Part shown: positions 23,350 to 36,164 of the stretch, one piece after another
Layout: each line of letters begins with the position of its first letter
How positions within the stretch are numbered: position 1 is the first letter of the stretch
Assembly (NCBI GenBank): GCA_012845835.1
Contig: JABAKD010000005.1
Coordinates: 1,585,075 to 1,649,074 of the forward strand
Length of the DNA stretch: 64,000 nucleotides
DNA from: Undaria pinnatifida
Lineage: Eukaryota > Sar > Phaeophyceae > Laminariales > Alariaceae
Reading direction: 5' to 3'
Made by a program: the position numbers and the translations under genes
Notes under the pieces: model-generated
Databases searched by the model: none
What the model saw: the letters and a program-made list of their open reading frames with translations, nothing else
Told to the model about the DNA's origin: nothing

Positions 23350-25290
23350 TTTTTTTACATTAGCCCACCCTGAATAGTCGTGTATGCAGACCTCAAGACA
23401 GTGGAAGGGTGACGACAAAGTTCATCCTAAAAGACCGGGAAAGGGGGTCGAAGATGCGGCTATTCGAAAACAAAGGCATGAGGCTGTAGATTCCACCACA
23501 CCTTGTTATGAGACCTAAACGTCAAGGATAGAGCCTTACACAAATACATTAATAAATCAGATCGCTGAAAACAAACATAACAATATAAAGGAAGACAGAA
23601 GACCCAGAATGGGGCAACCCAAGTAGAGCAGCCAAAGCTGGAAACGAAAAAGGAAGCCTGAAGACGAAGCGAAGGTAGCTAAGAAAGGAAGAAATCGAAG
23701 CGAAGACAAAGGGGAAGACAGAAACATATTACCGGAGCGATCTATGTGGGACCCAGGGTGGGGCGAACGGGGGTTCGTTTGCCGTACACGGTCGGTTACT
23801 CGAAAGCTCGCAAAGGTAATGTCACCCAAATTCGAAAGTATATATGACCGGAAGGCACTACGCGCAGCCGTGTGGGCAATGCCCGAAGAAATTGGAAAAT
23901 AACACGTAAGGCGAAAAGAACGTGGCTAGGTTGCCGCAAGGCTCGCTTAAACTAAGGGGCTGCTAGGACCAGTTGGTCGAGCGAACAACGTGGCGCCTTA
24001 GGAGGCCTGTTTGCGCTGGGAGCAATACCGGCAAACGTAGCAAGGTAACTCAACTAACACGAACAGAAAGTCAGGGTATGCGAGTGGATCAACCAAATTT
24101 GTCCAACAAAGAAAAAATGTCAGCGGCGCTGAGCGACGTAGTTAGCATGCCAAACCAACGCCTACAGGGGACCGACTGACGCGTCATATAGCGTAGAATG
24201 GCAACGCAACGTGTGCACCCAAAAACAAAACAACAACAGCAACAACAACAAAAAGGCACATAAAAGGGGAGAGCATAATTATCGTCGTGAATGGGAAGTT
24301 CACGGGAATCTGAGCACAGATCCAGGGGATCAACCGTGGCAGGAATATGATTACCGAGAATCCGGCGGCCTTGCGGGGCGTAAAGGCTACCGGGACCCAA
24401 ACACGAAGAAAAGATAAAATAGAAAGAGAAAAAGAAAAAAAGGACGGCCGGTGTTTCGGTGGTTTTGTGAGTCTGCAAGGCTACCGAGGCCCTACTTGGC
24501 AAAGTACGGAGAAACGCGATCAAGCCTAGACCTCTGGGATGCCGTCAGAGCAAAGCGGCACCGGCGGCGGTCAGGATACAACACGAAGATCGAGCGCCCA
24601 GCGGCAAAATCACCAAGTATCGGCGGAGGAATCGTGAAGTACAAACACAAATGAAAACAAAAAACGGATGACCACGGTTCGGAAGCCTGAACGAAACGGG
24701 ACAAGCCGAGGCCGAGGTGGTAGAGATAAAACCAAAAAAACATTAAAAAGAGAGGGGGGAAAACACCTTAACACATCCTATGTACGAGACAGTCCTGGTT
24801 CGATAGCTGTCACTGAATTGGGCAAGGGAAGACCGGGTCGTCAGACAGGCGTGCCTAAATTGCTGCATACTGGAGAAAATTATAGATACCGCTATACCTC
24901 CACGAGTTGTCAGCCGTCACGGAGTGGGGCAGGCGGAAACGATGGTGGTGAGAAAAAGAGACAAACGCTGGTATGAACAACAAAACAAAAGCGGAGGCAT
25001 TACGAGGGACACCACTACGTTAAACCCCAATCCAAAACCTGATGACGATTGTAGACTAACCACGAGAAGACATGACGAAAAACCTGTCTAGGTCGGAAGG
25101 ATGACCACGATAAAATACCACTGAAGTTACTGCATGTTGAAGGCTGACTATGAAGAATCGTTCCCAAAGCTACTGTAATTAAAAGGCCTAACCATAAGGT
25201 AGTACTCTCAAACCCGTTGTAGAAGGCTGACCGTGAAGAACTAATGCCAAAACTACTGCAAAATAACCGAAAATATATAAACACCCGAAA
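23350..25290. other. Unassigned sequence, possibly part of the Ty3 element's 3' region
   Basis: Purine-rich sequence with no domain I recognise. It may be non-coding sequence between pol and a 3' LTR. Confidence 0.25.
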
Positions 25291-25299
25291 CAAACCAAG

Positions 25300-28200
25300 G
25301 GGTGTGGTTGGAACGGTAGGGACACCGCGGGAAGCATCAGAGTTCCGTAGCACCCCACGGGATAGGCTTCCATGCCCATGGCGTTGAAGGCACCACGATC
25401 CGGAGACGGCGTTCCGGGCGGTAGTGTAGCAAGCTGGCTGGAAGTCGATCTTGATCGGAACGGGGTCGTCCAGGAACCTGATGATGTAGGAACTACCCGG
25501 GGAAGGTTCCGAGGAGGTTCGCGAAGATACGTCCGGTGGCGCGCGGTAAGCGTTCATGCCTAGACACCAGAGGCCGTGACGTGCCTTGTACCGAACGTGT
25601 GCCACGGAGGGGAGTGTGGAGTTGCTGAAATTGCGAAGCCAAAGGTCGCGGGGGACCAGGGTGTAGCCGGGGGCGAGAAAGAATTGGCCTTGAGATAAAG
25701 AGAGCTTGCGGTGTGCGGCGCCGATGCGCGTCTGGCGGTAGAGGCGGTTGATATGACGGTGTTGTGTCGGCTTTCCGAACCAATAGAGTAAGATATGGCG
25801 CCTGAAGTGTTGGAGGTCGAGCTCGCGTTCCCACGAGGGGCTGAGTGGTCCGATCCAGTTGGTCTCGTATAGAACGGCGATGACCCCCCCGCGGCCGCGT
25901 ACGAGTTAGTGGCCGGTGATCTGCTCAACCTCGGGACGCTCCGGTGGTGGTGTGACGTCGTCGAGGGTGACGTGGTAAGGGGCGGACTTGGCAGCGGAAT
26001 CTGTGAGGACGTATGTTGTGATGTCCACGGGAAGGTGCTTGGGTATGTCGCTGGTGTCTTCGTTGTTGTGGCAGGGCTTGCATCGTTTGACGGTGGCGCG
26101 TGGTTTGGAGTCCGGTCCCGGAAAGTCTGCAGGGAGATCGAGAAAGAGCAGTCTGTCTTGTAGGGGGCGGTTGCCGGGGGTATCGGAGGCGGTAGTCGGG
26201 CCTACCGCGAGAATCTTGAAAGGTCCGTTCCAGTTCGACGATAACTTCATCTTCAGAATGGTTGCATCGGTGCCCTTCTTGACACCCTGACGGATAGTGG
26301 AGGCGGAGTTGTAGACCCAGGCCCAGCCTCCAACGGAGAAAGGGGGGGATGCCAGGGAGGGCGGCCATGATGGGCGCTTTGCGGCGTTGTACACGCGAAA
26401 CGGTGAGTCGGTGGAGCTGTCGGACGAGGGAGTAGGCGCGTTGTTGCCGGTTGGGAGCAAGGTTGACGTGGACCAGGTGGTCGCGATCCAGGCTCTGGTG
26501 ACCGCCGATTTTTTCAAGTTCGAAAACCGAGAGAGAGAGGCGGGTTAGGCGGCCGATGTGGATCTCGTTGGGCGCAAGTCCGGTGGCGACGTTGACAGAG
26601 TTGTTGTAGGCCGCTGACAGGTGCGGCAGTAGCACGTCCCAGTCGGTTCGCTTCTCGTTGATAACCGTGGGGAGCATCTGGGCCGGTACATGGTTGACTC
26701 GCTTGACGCCGCCGTGGTGCAGGGGTAATAGGCGCTGGTGTTGACCTTGCGGATGCCGACGCGGTCGTCGACGATGGTCGCCAGCGTGATAGTGAATTGA
26801 TGACCATTGTTGGAGAGGAGGGTCACCGGGCACAACCAGAGAAATATGAACTCTTTGAGAAGGATGTCGGCAGTTCCAGCGGCCGTGAAGTTCTCTGCTG
26901 ACACACAGCGAACACGTCGGCCCGGCGGCTGAAACGGTCGGTATATAAAATGATGTGCACGTTCCCGCGCGGTGTGAGACGTAGGGGCCCGAAGTAGTCG
27001 ACGCTGACGGTGATATCAGGGCCGTTGGGTAAAGGGAGGGAGAGGGTCGGCTAGCTAATGGTGTGTCGGGAGGTCTTGCGCGCCTGGCAGTGAAGGCAGC
27101 GGCAGATTCATTAGCGGGCGGCTACGTCCATGTCGATCCATCAGTAAAACCATGCCAGCATGCGAACCGTCCGGGTAACTCCAAGGTGTACGGAGGCGTT
27201 GGCATGGCATGCGTTCAGCACCCAGGGGCGCATCAGCGTTGGAACGTAGACGCAGGGGGAATAGGGTGCGGGTGGCTGGAGGCTGTTCCCGGGTTGGGAT
27301 GTGGGCGGTCGTTTGACCAGGAGAGCTGTTTCGTCGTCAGTGCGGTGGAGTCTGATTTTGGCGGAAAGAACGAGGACGTCCACGAGCAGTGGGCGCTGGG
27401 TCGAGGGGATGAAATGCAAGAGGTCTGCTGGTGGTGGAGAAGGGGAGTCCAACGATAGAAAGCGGATGGCGGCGTAGCACATAGGCTCTGCGCGTTGTTC
27501 GCGAGCCTAATCTACGTAGGTGTAGCGTTCAACGCGGGCGAGGAGGTGGCGGTCGTCGTTGAGGTCGACAACAGGATCCGGGAGCAGACGCGCCGGTGTT
27601 GATGGGGACGACGTGGAAGACATCGAAGGAGGGGCCGGCCTTGGTGGGGTTGGTGCGGGTGACGAGGGCGGCGTGGGGGCGGTAGCTGGAGGCGTTGTCG
27701 TCAGAGGAAGCCTTGGCTAGGCCCCGACCAGGGGCGTGGGCAGTCGACGGGCGGATGTAGGTCTTCTGGATACGGTTGGTTTCGGACGGCGTCCGAACCT
27801 CCATAGTCTGCGGTAGGTCGGGGGCTTCCCACCGCGGCGGCGGCGCGATAGCGGGTCCGAGAAGAGATCAGACCCGAAGGCGGTGGTTCCGTGGTGCCAA
27901 TGGTGGACAGCGGGGAGAGGACGGGTGGCCTGGAAGCCGAGCCAGGAGGGGCGCCGGTGTTCACGGCGGCATTTTCGGGGCTGACGAGCGGCCTGGCGGT
28001 GGAGTCGCGCCTCGAAATAGGCGCGACGAAGTTGTTGGGGGTGCCATGGTGCTCTATGCGTGATCCCAGTGGGAGGAAGTCGTCAAAGCCGTCGGCGGTG
28101 GAGGAAAGAGGCTAAATTGTTGAAATGGGTCGTGAAGGGGAAAATACGAGCCCACCCAAGCCGATACCCGGTGTAGGTGGCTCGTTCGGTGGGAAGCCGC

Positions 28201-30300
28201 AAGAGGGGATGAGGTAGATGCCAACAGTGTCGGGGCCAGTGAGGCGGTTGCATCTGGTGCGGTTGGTGTTGGTGGCTGGTTGTGGTAGGCATTAAAGGAA
28301 GTCGACGTTGCCGTTGGCCGTACCTTTGCGGTACTCCAGTGTGCAGTTGTCCGCGGAAAATGACTCGAGCAAGCGTCGGGCGCGAGCATTGTTCTCGCCA
28401 ACCTTGGCGATGTTCTCGAGTGTCTTGTGGTCCGAATATATCTGGAAGCGGGTAGACTACAAATGCCCGCGTAATCGCTTAATCGCCCAGACGATGCTGC
28501 CGGCCTCGAGGTCGAGGGGTGTCCATCAACGTTCGGAGTCAAGGGTGGCGCGGCTGATGTAGATGATGGGGCGGACGGAGCCGTCAGGTTGTTCCTGCTC
28601 GAGAATCGCTTCAATACCGTCGATGCTAGCGTCGCAGTATAGGCGGAAAGGGCGGGAGTTGTCGGCGACGGCGTCCCAGTCGGGGTAGACGAGGATCGGT
28701 TGCTCGGTAAGTTCGTGGACGATGGCGCGAATGGTGGTTTCAATGGTGGGGGTGAAGTCGAAGGTGGCGCCCTGCTTGAGTAGAGCGTTGATGGGTCGAA
28801 GACGTCTGGAAAGGTTTGGTAGGAACTTGCCGTAGTAGGTGATGCCTCTGAGGAGTGATCGCAACTGTTTCTTGTCAGTGGGTATTGGCATTTTAGTGAG
28901 AGCGGCACCCTTTTGAGGTTGGGGCTGTAGCCGCCAGCGGAGATGGTGTGCCCCAGGACGTCGGCGGCAGTGGCGCCAATTTTGGCCTTGGAGGGAGAAA
29001 GGTTTAGGCGGTGCTTACGGAGGCGACCAAAAGGGGGTCGGATGTTGGCGACGTGATCTGATGGCGTCGGGGTCGACGACGATCATGTCGTCGAGATACG
29101 CGGCGACACGTTCAAGCCTTTGATGACCTCGTTATTGACCTTAACGAACCAACCGGGGAAGGCACTGCTGCCTTGCGGCATCACAAGCCACTCGAAGAGC
29201 CGGTCTGGCGTGCAAAACGCCATCAAAGGGATGGTATCCGTGTCGATGGTGATTTGTTGGAACGAGGAGACCAAGTCGAAGAGAGAGAAAATGCGACTTG
29301 TTCCTAATGAATCGAGGACCTGGTCGACGCGGGGAATGGGAAGCTGTCTGAGGGAACTGATAGCGTTCAGCTCGTTATAGTTGATGGTGATGCGGACACC
29401 GCCGTCCTTCTTTGGGATAGCGACCATTGGGCTGGAGTAAGGTGACGTCGAATGCTGGATCAAGCCGGCGGCCAGGTACTTGTCGAGAACGGCGTCAGCA
29501 TTTTTGGCAAAAATGGGGTTGATCCTGTACGGGCGGGAGGTAACTGCTTCGATGTGCGGGAGGTACAGTGATCTTGAACGGCGTCAATGAGCACGAGCCG
29601 AAGTCGGTCTTGGAGGTGGAGAAGCTCCCAGGCTGTCGATCACCGATGGAGACCGTCCGGAACCGTAGAGGTCGAAGATGATGTCGCGCAGATGGGCCGG
29701 CAGACGGTCCCAGAGGTTGAGAAAGCTAGCTCGTTGATCGGCGTTGAGGCGTGCAAGAAGTTGTGGGCACGGCGCTGTGGGTGGGACGTGGGGATCGGCT
29801 GGTGGGGGGTTCTCGCTGGCCACAAGGACGTTGTCGTGTAGGGCATGTACGCCCGGCGTAGGCGGAGGGGCTGGGGAATCCAAGTAAGGGTGCCCAAGGG
29901 TGGCTATTGGTACTTGCAACGGCGGGGAGAGGGAGGTTCCGAGGAGGTCGCTCGGTTCGAGATCGGTTGAACCCGACATTGGCATAATCTGGTGCCCGTC
30001 GGAGACGAAAATTGCCGTGTCGTGGAGGAGGTGCTCGCGAGAGAACATATTGACCATGTAATGCCCGGTAAACGCCGAGGCGCCTGACTGGCGCAGGAGG
30101 TTGACCTTGACCAGCTTCGTCGAGGGGAAAGCGAAATAACTTCGGTGCCGGCAAGCCGGAGGTGGTAGACGTCGTCGGTGTATCGGTCGTCGAGAATGAA
30201 GGCGGAGGCCCCGTTGGGGTCGTGGTGGTGCAAAACAAGTTCGCCACGGGTCGGTTGAGGGGGCTGGTGTAGCAGCTGGGGCTAGAAGAGAAGAATGGAC
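25300..30300 (-). mobile_element. Ty3/gypsy LTR-retrotransposon fossil
   Basis: Read leftward, parts occur in Ty3 order: a gag/protease-region remnant (about 30300-29580), reverse transcriptase (29460-29080, with SPMVAIPKKDGG and FDLVSSFQQI), connection and RNase H (28890-28290), integrase zinc-binding region (27480-27060), integrase core (26950-26500), integrase C-terminal part (26300-26150) and a conserved tail (25900-25350). It is broken, with roughly ten interruptions. No LTR pair was found at the edges. Age looks moderate to old. Confidence 0.85.
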
Positions 30301-30304
30301 AAAT

Positions 30305-30611
30305 ACAAAAAAACATATCTCGGAAAAGGATAGGTGTGCTGTGTGTGGTAGTAATATACCTTTGCAACCTTTTTTTTTCTTCATCCCGTTTGATGTCCTC
30401 GCACTAATTTCGTGCTCCTTCCCAGTAGTAACTCAGATCCGTGGTCACATAACGAGCGCTCCTCCTCCCTCACCACTTCGACATGTGTCTTCATTTTCAT
30501 CGCAAGCAGAAGTCAGCGTTTTCTTCCCTCGTCGACTCGCGTCAAAGTTGTCAGCAGCTGATCCCTTTTATTAGTGAATTTTTGCAACTAAAGTCTAATC
30601 TCATCATTGTA
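30305..30611. other. Flank of the Ty3 fossil, nothing recognised
   Basis: Unique sequence. No LTR match to the left side was found. Confidence 0.3.
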
Positions 30612-30686
30612 GGGGAAGCGAACTCAAGGACAAACAAACGTTAGTAGTATTCGAGGGTAACCACTAGACCACCGGGGCGACCGGCT
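30612..30686 (-). repeat. tRNA-like SINE head
   Basis: Reversed, GCCCCGGTGGTCTAGTGG is an A box and CTTGAGTTCGCTTCCCC a degenerate B box 45 bases on. The start GCCCCGGTGG is shared with the SINE at 16650, so this may be an older relative. Arms do not pair as a true tRNA. Confidence 0.4.
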
Positions 30687-31264
30687 GACCATTGAAAAAA
30701 ACGAAACAGGATATTTGCATAGAGATTACATTCCCCCTAAATTGTATGATATTACGATGGTTGATGCCGCGTTACCCAGAGAGGTGTTGCCAGTACACAG
30801 ACAGGTACACAGTGTGCAGTGGTGTCAATCAACATATCAACATTATTTACTGGTGGAGCCTGCCCTGTGACCACGGACTGCGAGTTAATTTGAGATCAAC
30901 AACAGCACTGCTGCTCGTGAAGCTCCGAATTTCAAAACAGCGTACTAGGCATGTATCTTCGACTATTTTTACAGATTGTTTACTGCTGTATGTAGTATCA
31001 TCGATTGCTCGCGCACACGACATGTTGTCAAGATTCCTATTACTAACACTGTTGTAATATATTGCTGCTGTGTCATCGATTAGTATGTCCTGCGTTGACC
31101 CGTTCTCGGAAAACATATTGCCCAGGAATCCAAAATCCAAAATCGTCGCCGATTCTCGGATGTGATTTCTCCCGTACGTAGTACGCGTCCACGACCAGGC
31201 AGGGGACAGAAAGGAAAGGGCGGGGGACATTGGACGGTCACATTGGAACAAAATGATTTTACCC

Positions 31265-31720
31265 GAGAAATCCTACAGCACTGCCCACTGAGCTGCTTAA
31301 TTACCTGACTCAGTAACTCAGTAGGTAGTGCTACACAGATATACGTTGAACAACCAAAATAACCATTCATAACATATATGAAGTCGGTGAGAATCGAACT
31401 AGTGAAACATAGCACTACCCACCGTCACGTGACTCAGTAAACTTCACAGTGGATTATGCAAGAAACCAACTGAATATATATATACATATTCGAGTTCGTT
31501 AATGAATTATCACCGACTTCGTAAGAGGTATCTCCGGAGCTATCCCCTCTCCACGTACTACAGTTAGTAGTACTCAGGAGAACACTAACAGCCATCATAA
31601 CCATTCATAACGTCTCCAGCGCGCACGCTCCTGAATGCCATATATGATCAGGGTTACAATCGTACTCACGACCCATCCTTCGTTGGTCATTATAGCACTA
31701 TACCCACTGAGCCGGACGGC
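31265..31720 (-). repeat. Cluster of three decayed tRNA-like heads
   Basis: Reversed, GACGGTGGGTAGTGCTATG with AGTTCGATTCTCACC (31385-31440), GCTCAGTGGGCAGTGC (31280-31300), and GCTCAGTGGGTATAGTGC with GAGTACGATTGTAACC (31645-31715). All share a box A variant CAGTGGGTAGTGC, distinct from the SINE at 16650. Confidence 0.4.
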
Positions 31721-31907
31721 AACGACACATAGCAGTAGTAGTATCTACGATACGGCGAGAGCTTTGAGGCGGCCATGAAAAACGCGTCGTCGGGAATAAA
31801 TTTAGATTTCGATTTGGAAATGTTGTCCCTTGATATATTCGTTCAAGCTCTACATATCTCTATATCCAAGAATAGCTCGGGGGTATACCGCCCAAAATAC
31901 AAAAAAG

Positions 31908-32872
31908 AAAACGCGCTTCTCGCTTGTCTCGTTCAGCGTCTATCCGCGTTCACGTTGAGGTGCAGAACGGATAAGGCAGGGCGCGGGGCGTTGGAGCCTA
32001 CCCCCGAAGACGGCGCTCGAACGAATCGATTTGGCCGAGAATGTTGGTTTATGTGTTGGTTCATAACTGTGCACAACCCTGCTGTATGATGTGTATGACT
32101 GCATAGAATCTACGAAGACGGTAGAGTAGAACTACTGACATGATTGGCGGCCCCAATCTTCGATATGCTCGAGTTGGATGTAATCATGACGTGCACACAG
32201 GCAGGGGAAATGTTAGCTTATGCATGTGCACAAATCTGATTTACTATGTGGTATTTTGGTGTAGGATCTTCAGAGGTTCGGGGGAACCTACGATGGTTTT
32301 TCGAAAGGATGTAATAAAAGAAATTTGTGGTCCTTAATATCATGATCAGGGTGACCACGCGAGGGATGAGGGAGTGGGAAAAGCCCCTGAGTGGCACTGC
32401 ATCTTACTGCACTTTACTCCACTTTCCTGCCCTTTCCTTCCTCCTTTCCTTTCATATATATTTGCTACTTCTCTTCCCATTCCGGTGGCTCTCCGGATTA
32501 CGTGGTTCTTGTCTCCGTGAGTGACCCATCCATGCGCCTACCACCCGTGTACGTTGATGGTCAAACAGAGAATATCCAGTTCGAGAATCCTATACTGAGG
32601 CCGAGACGAAAAAACTCATGACCGAATAAAACAATACGAATAATCATATATTCGTATACGATGATTCTTTTTTTCCGGCATTCGGTAAGTTGTTTTTTCA
32701 GTCTCGGCCTCAGTATGGGATGCTCGGAACTGGAATTCCTCGGTTAAATCGATTCGTTCGAGCGCCGTCTTCGGGGGGCGGCTCCAACGCCCCTCGCCCT
32801 GCCTTATGCGCTCGGCACCTCGACGTGAACGCGGATGGATGCTGAGCGAGACAAGCGAGAAGCGCGCAAAAA
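31908..32872. mobile_element. Fold-back element with about 200-bp inverted arms
   Basis: Left arm 31908-32041 plus 32573-32632 matches, reversed, right arm about 32665-32872. Shared words include GCTTCTCGCTTGTCTCG, CCGAAGACGGCGCTCGAACG and TACTGAGGCCGAGAC. The arms meet around an AT-rich centre near 32645. The left arm is split by a solo LTR. Arms look about 90% alike by eye. Confidence 0.75.
32042..32567. mobile_element. Solo LTR inserted in the fold-back element
   Basis: A 526-bp segment starts TGTTGG and ends CAAACA, flanked on both sides by the 5-bp direct repeat GAGAA (32037-32041 and 32568-32572). AATAAA occurs at about 32312. The uninterrupted right arm of the host element shows the pre-insertion sequence. 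The intact flanking duplication suggests it is younger than its host. Whether it belongs to the nearby Ty3 element is unknown. Confidence 0.7.
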
Positions 32873-33204
32873 CATGTATGTTGAACGGTACTCTCCTCTT
32901 GTTCTTCGGATCTTGATCTACTTGTGTGTGGAGAGTTGGTCACATAAAACTTGGCAAGACATTATTGCCAAATCGTCGTCATATTTGTCCCAAACCAAAT
33001 GATATTTACTCTAAGAACAATCACCATGGCACCACGGTAGGTATGATATCATAATTGTAGTGGGCATTTCGTATTGAATGTCGGTGGGTACGCACGTACA
33101 TGGATAGACATGGCAAGAGCGTGCATGACTAACACGAGAAAACCCAGGTCGGTCGAAATAATTATCAGATGATTGGCCCAAAGCCTGCCAGCAAGTAAAT
33201 CACG

Positions 33205-33850
33205 AATAGCAGCGAATGGAGTCGGGGTTGACACGCCGTGCGGGGAGGTATCGACCCGGGGAGGTATCGACCCGGGGAGGTATCGACCCGGTTGATCATC
33301 GTTATAGCTCCCGCGTTGTTGGAGCTATAGATATTCGCAGGATTTCTGAACCGGGGATGGGGGCCTATCTCCCCCGTGTGCGACGGAACTGCCCCCCGTT
33401 GGTTGGTGAGCCTCTATCATACTCCTAGGATGTGGCGGCGCTGTGCAGCTCGAACCAATCAGCGATTTTAGCCAACGGAGTCGGGGTTTCCACACCGTTA
33501 GAGGCGCTGACGACCAGAGAGAAATTGATATTGTTCCTCGGTTTGTCTAACTTTTGCATACACATAGTGCACTCTGGACCGGGGATGGAACATTGTCGTC
33601 CTCGGGTAGACTGTCTTTATAATATACGACCCCCAGTCAATCAAAGACCGGCCGGTCCTTGGGGTTGGAGATTTCCACACTTTGCGCGGAGATGTCAATC
33701 CTGGTGATATCCATCCGTGTTCGTTCCCCGGGTTATCGGAGTTGTATATGTATGTATGAATTGATTATGATCCTGGGATGAGACCCTATCGTCCCCAGAT
33801 GACGATTACATTATGTACTATCCCCGGCCAATGAGCGACCAGCGATCAGA
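33205..33850 (+). repeat. Three diverged tandem units of about 220 bp
   Basis: Each unit has GGAGTCGGGGTT or similar, a CCGGGGATG...CTAT.GTC stretch and CCCCG.(C/T)AAT(C/G)A. The first unit contains a perfect 17-base triplet GGGGAGGTATCGACCCG at 33240-33290. Confidence 0.6.
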
Positions 33851-34442
33851 TAAAAGGCCAGACCAGGCAGTATATATCCCCCCGCACCCAACGCCCCCTC
33901 CTTCCCCACCACCCGCACAATTGTCTAGACCTAGCACCACGCGTATAGCAAACCCCTACATCTACGCGACCTAAAGCCCCTCCCCCTTCCTCCCCCCCCC
34001 CCGACCTTCCCCCCCCTCCCCCACAAGAAGGATTTATAGTTTTAACACGCAAATTTCGCTGCCCCACCTGCGCCCCCCCCCCCCTCCCCCCTTCCTCCCC
34101 CCCGCCCCCCTTTTGATCAAAATCAGGCCCCCACGCCCTTTGAAACTCTGCCCCCCCCTCACCGGTTATACGACTTACAGGATTCACTTGATAAACTGAT
34201 GCATTTCTTTCCACAGCTGTCAGATTTTTTCCCCCTCAGAAACGGGTTTTATAGTTTCCTCGTACAAACTGCCTAACATCACCCTGGTGACCCTGATAGC
34301 TACACTGTAGTCGCAAGGGGAGTCGCCGACATATATCCTTAATGAAGACACACAAGCCGTAATACGCGCGATCGGAGTATCACACACAGCTCGCAAAGAT
34401 GAGTTTCGACAAAATATTCGATCTCACAGCTTGAGTGTATTT
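33846..34442 (-). repeat. Family E composite repeat (reversed)
   Basis: C-tract tail at 33985-34110, modules with TTTATAGTTT and CAGATTTTTTCC, then core GAGTCGCCGACATATATCC, GATCGGAGTATCACAC and TTCGACAAAATATTCGATC, ending at the ATTTTTATAATA boundary. Confidence 0.75.
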
Positions 34443-34634
34443 TAATTTTTATAATATTTGTTATTTATTATTTTCGTCCAAAACTCGAGCTTGAAATTCT
34501 TAACTGCCAAATGTTTAGATCAGTGCTTTCGCGTACTACCAATACTGTATCTACCAGATAGCAACAAGTAACGGCCTTATTATCAAGATAACATTTGAGG
34601 AGTTTAATGACGAAGACAGCGAAACCGTGTTTAA
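34443..34634. other. Spacer, nothing recognised
   Basis: Short unique stretch between the E copy and the duplication. Confidence 0.3.
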
Positions 34635-35095
34635 CGCCTAGAATACCGTAAGCAAATCTCTCCACGATCAGACTACACACACTGTCGGTCTGCGAGCCTC
34701 GAATCTAGATACTATCATGCATGATGTAGCAGAAGCTGGCTCAGTGCGCGCCTCTCAGTGGCTACGTAGAAAACATGCAGCATACATGGGCACTCCCTTG
34801 CTGGCTCTGAGTGCTTGGTTGAGTCAAAACATCAAGAAACGCACTCGAAACGTCTAATCGTGGCCAGACTTCACGCACGCTTAGAATACCGTCAGCAAGT
34901 CTCCCCACGATCAGACTATACACACAGGCAGTCGGTCTGCGAGCCTCGGATCTAAATACTATAATGCATGGTGTAGCAGAAGCTGGCTCAGTGCGCGCCT
35001 CTCAGTGGATACGTAGATAACATGAAGCATATATTTAATTGAGTCAAAACAACAAGAAACGCACTCGAAAGGCCTCTTCGTGGCCAGACTAGAGG
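34635..35095 (+). repeat. Tandem duplication, two units of about 230 bp
   Basis: CCACGATCAGACTA, CGGTCTGCGAGCCTCG, TGTAGCAGAAGCTGGCTCAG and AGAAACGCACTCGAAA each occur in both units (34635-34866 and 34878-35092). The second lacks about 35 bases around CACTCCCTTGCTGGCTCTG. Confidence 0.9.
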
Positions 35096-35099
35096 GTCA

Positions 35100-36130
35100 G
35101 TCTACGTGGGCTTGGATTTATCCTATCGAAATATTATGATGTTCGGAATCGGATTCACGCAAGAAACGGCAGAAGTATGTAGTCCACTGTTAGTCTATGT
35201 CGATCTCTTGGCACTACGTTACCTTCTACACGCGTACACTATGTGTTGCGTAGTAACGGTTTTTGCTCGCCATCGGATGTTGAATCGAGCAAGTCGAAGT
35301 GCTGCCCTGCCCTACCCACGCGGAGCCCTTGTAATAGTATTTCATGACAACCGCCATGGCATCAGTTTTTTGTTTTTTTTCTTGTTGTTGGAAAATACTC
35401 CGTGTTAGCTGTCCCTTGTGACTTGTGACAATTCGTGACTAAATGACTAAAATATATCGATGTAAGAATGTCGGACCACAGTCTGGAGTTGGCGGAACCG
35501 AAAGAAAAGAAAGGAACGAAATGTTGGAAATGTTGGAAATGTTGGAAATGTCGGAGAGCCAGGAAGTAAGTACGGGGGGGGGTGATTCCAGGGTAAAGAA
35601 TGATGGGAAAATGGGAGAGTATCGGCAGCATCAGCATAGTACAGCAGCAACACAGCAGCAGCGAGTATCGGACACGACAACCGGTAGAGGTAGAAGTTAG
35701 AAGTGCCCACGCACCAGAGACAGAAGCAGCAGTTGTGTCAGCAGGGAGAAGATCGACGGTAGGAGCATAATAAGGGGTAGAGGGGCCGAACGAGGAGACA
35801 GCAATCGCAACCTACATACTGTACTGGGCACCAGTCGAAACAGCAGCAGCAACACAGGAGCGGCAGCAGTGGTAGAGAGAGTTGTACGACAGGAGCATAG
35901 GAGAACAGGGAGACAACAAATTCAACAGTAAGTGGTGTCATCGACCTCAATCCACTGAACAGCACTCAACAACGTGGTGAGAGCGTGTTTTAGCAACATA
36001 GACTAGACTGTGGATAGGTAGAGAAGACAAATGAGGTAGAAAATATGTAAAAGCGTTGTAGTTTAGAGATGCGGGTTAACGCAGAGATTCACCAGTAAGA
36101 TTTTTTTGTCGACACCATGACGCATACCAA
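35100..36130. other. Intergenic, mostly unrecognised
   Basis: Includes four 9-base ATGTTGGAA-type units at 35520-35556 and CAGCAGCA-rich patches at 35640-35870. No gene evidence. Confidence 0.35.
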
Positions 36131-36164
36131 CAATAGTTGGGCCACCTGCACTATCTGCATCTTT

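Noticed and set aside
31775-32089. Two similar peptides (…GRGALEP.PEDGARTNRF…) on opposite strands, near 31920 and 32850
   Set aside because: They are the two arms of the fold-back element, not a gene pair.
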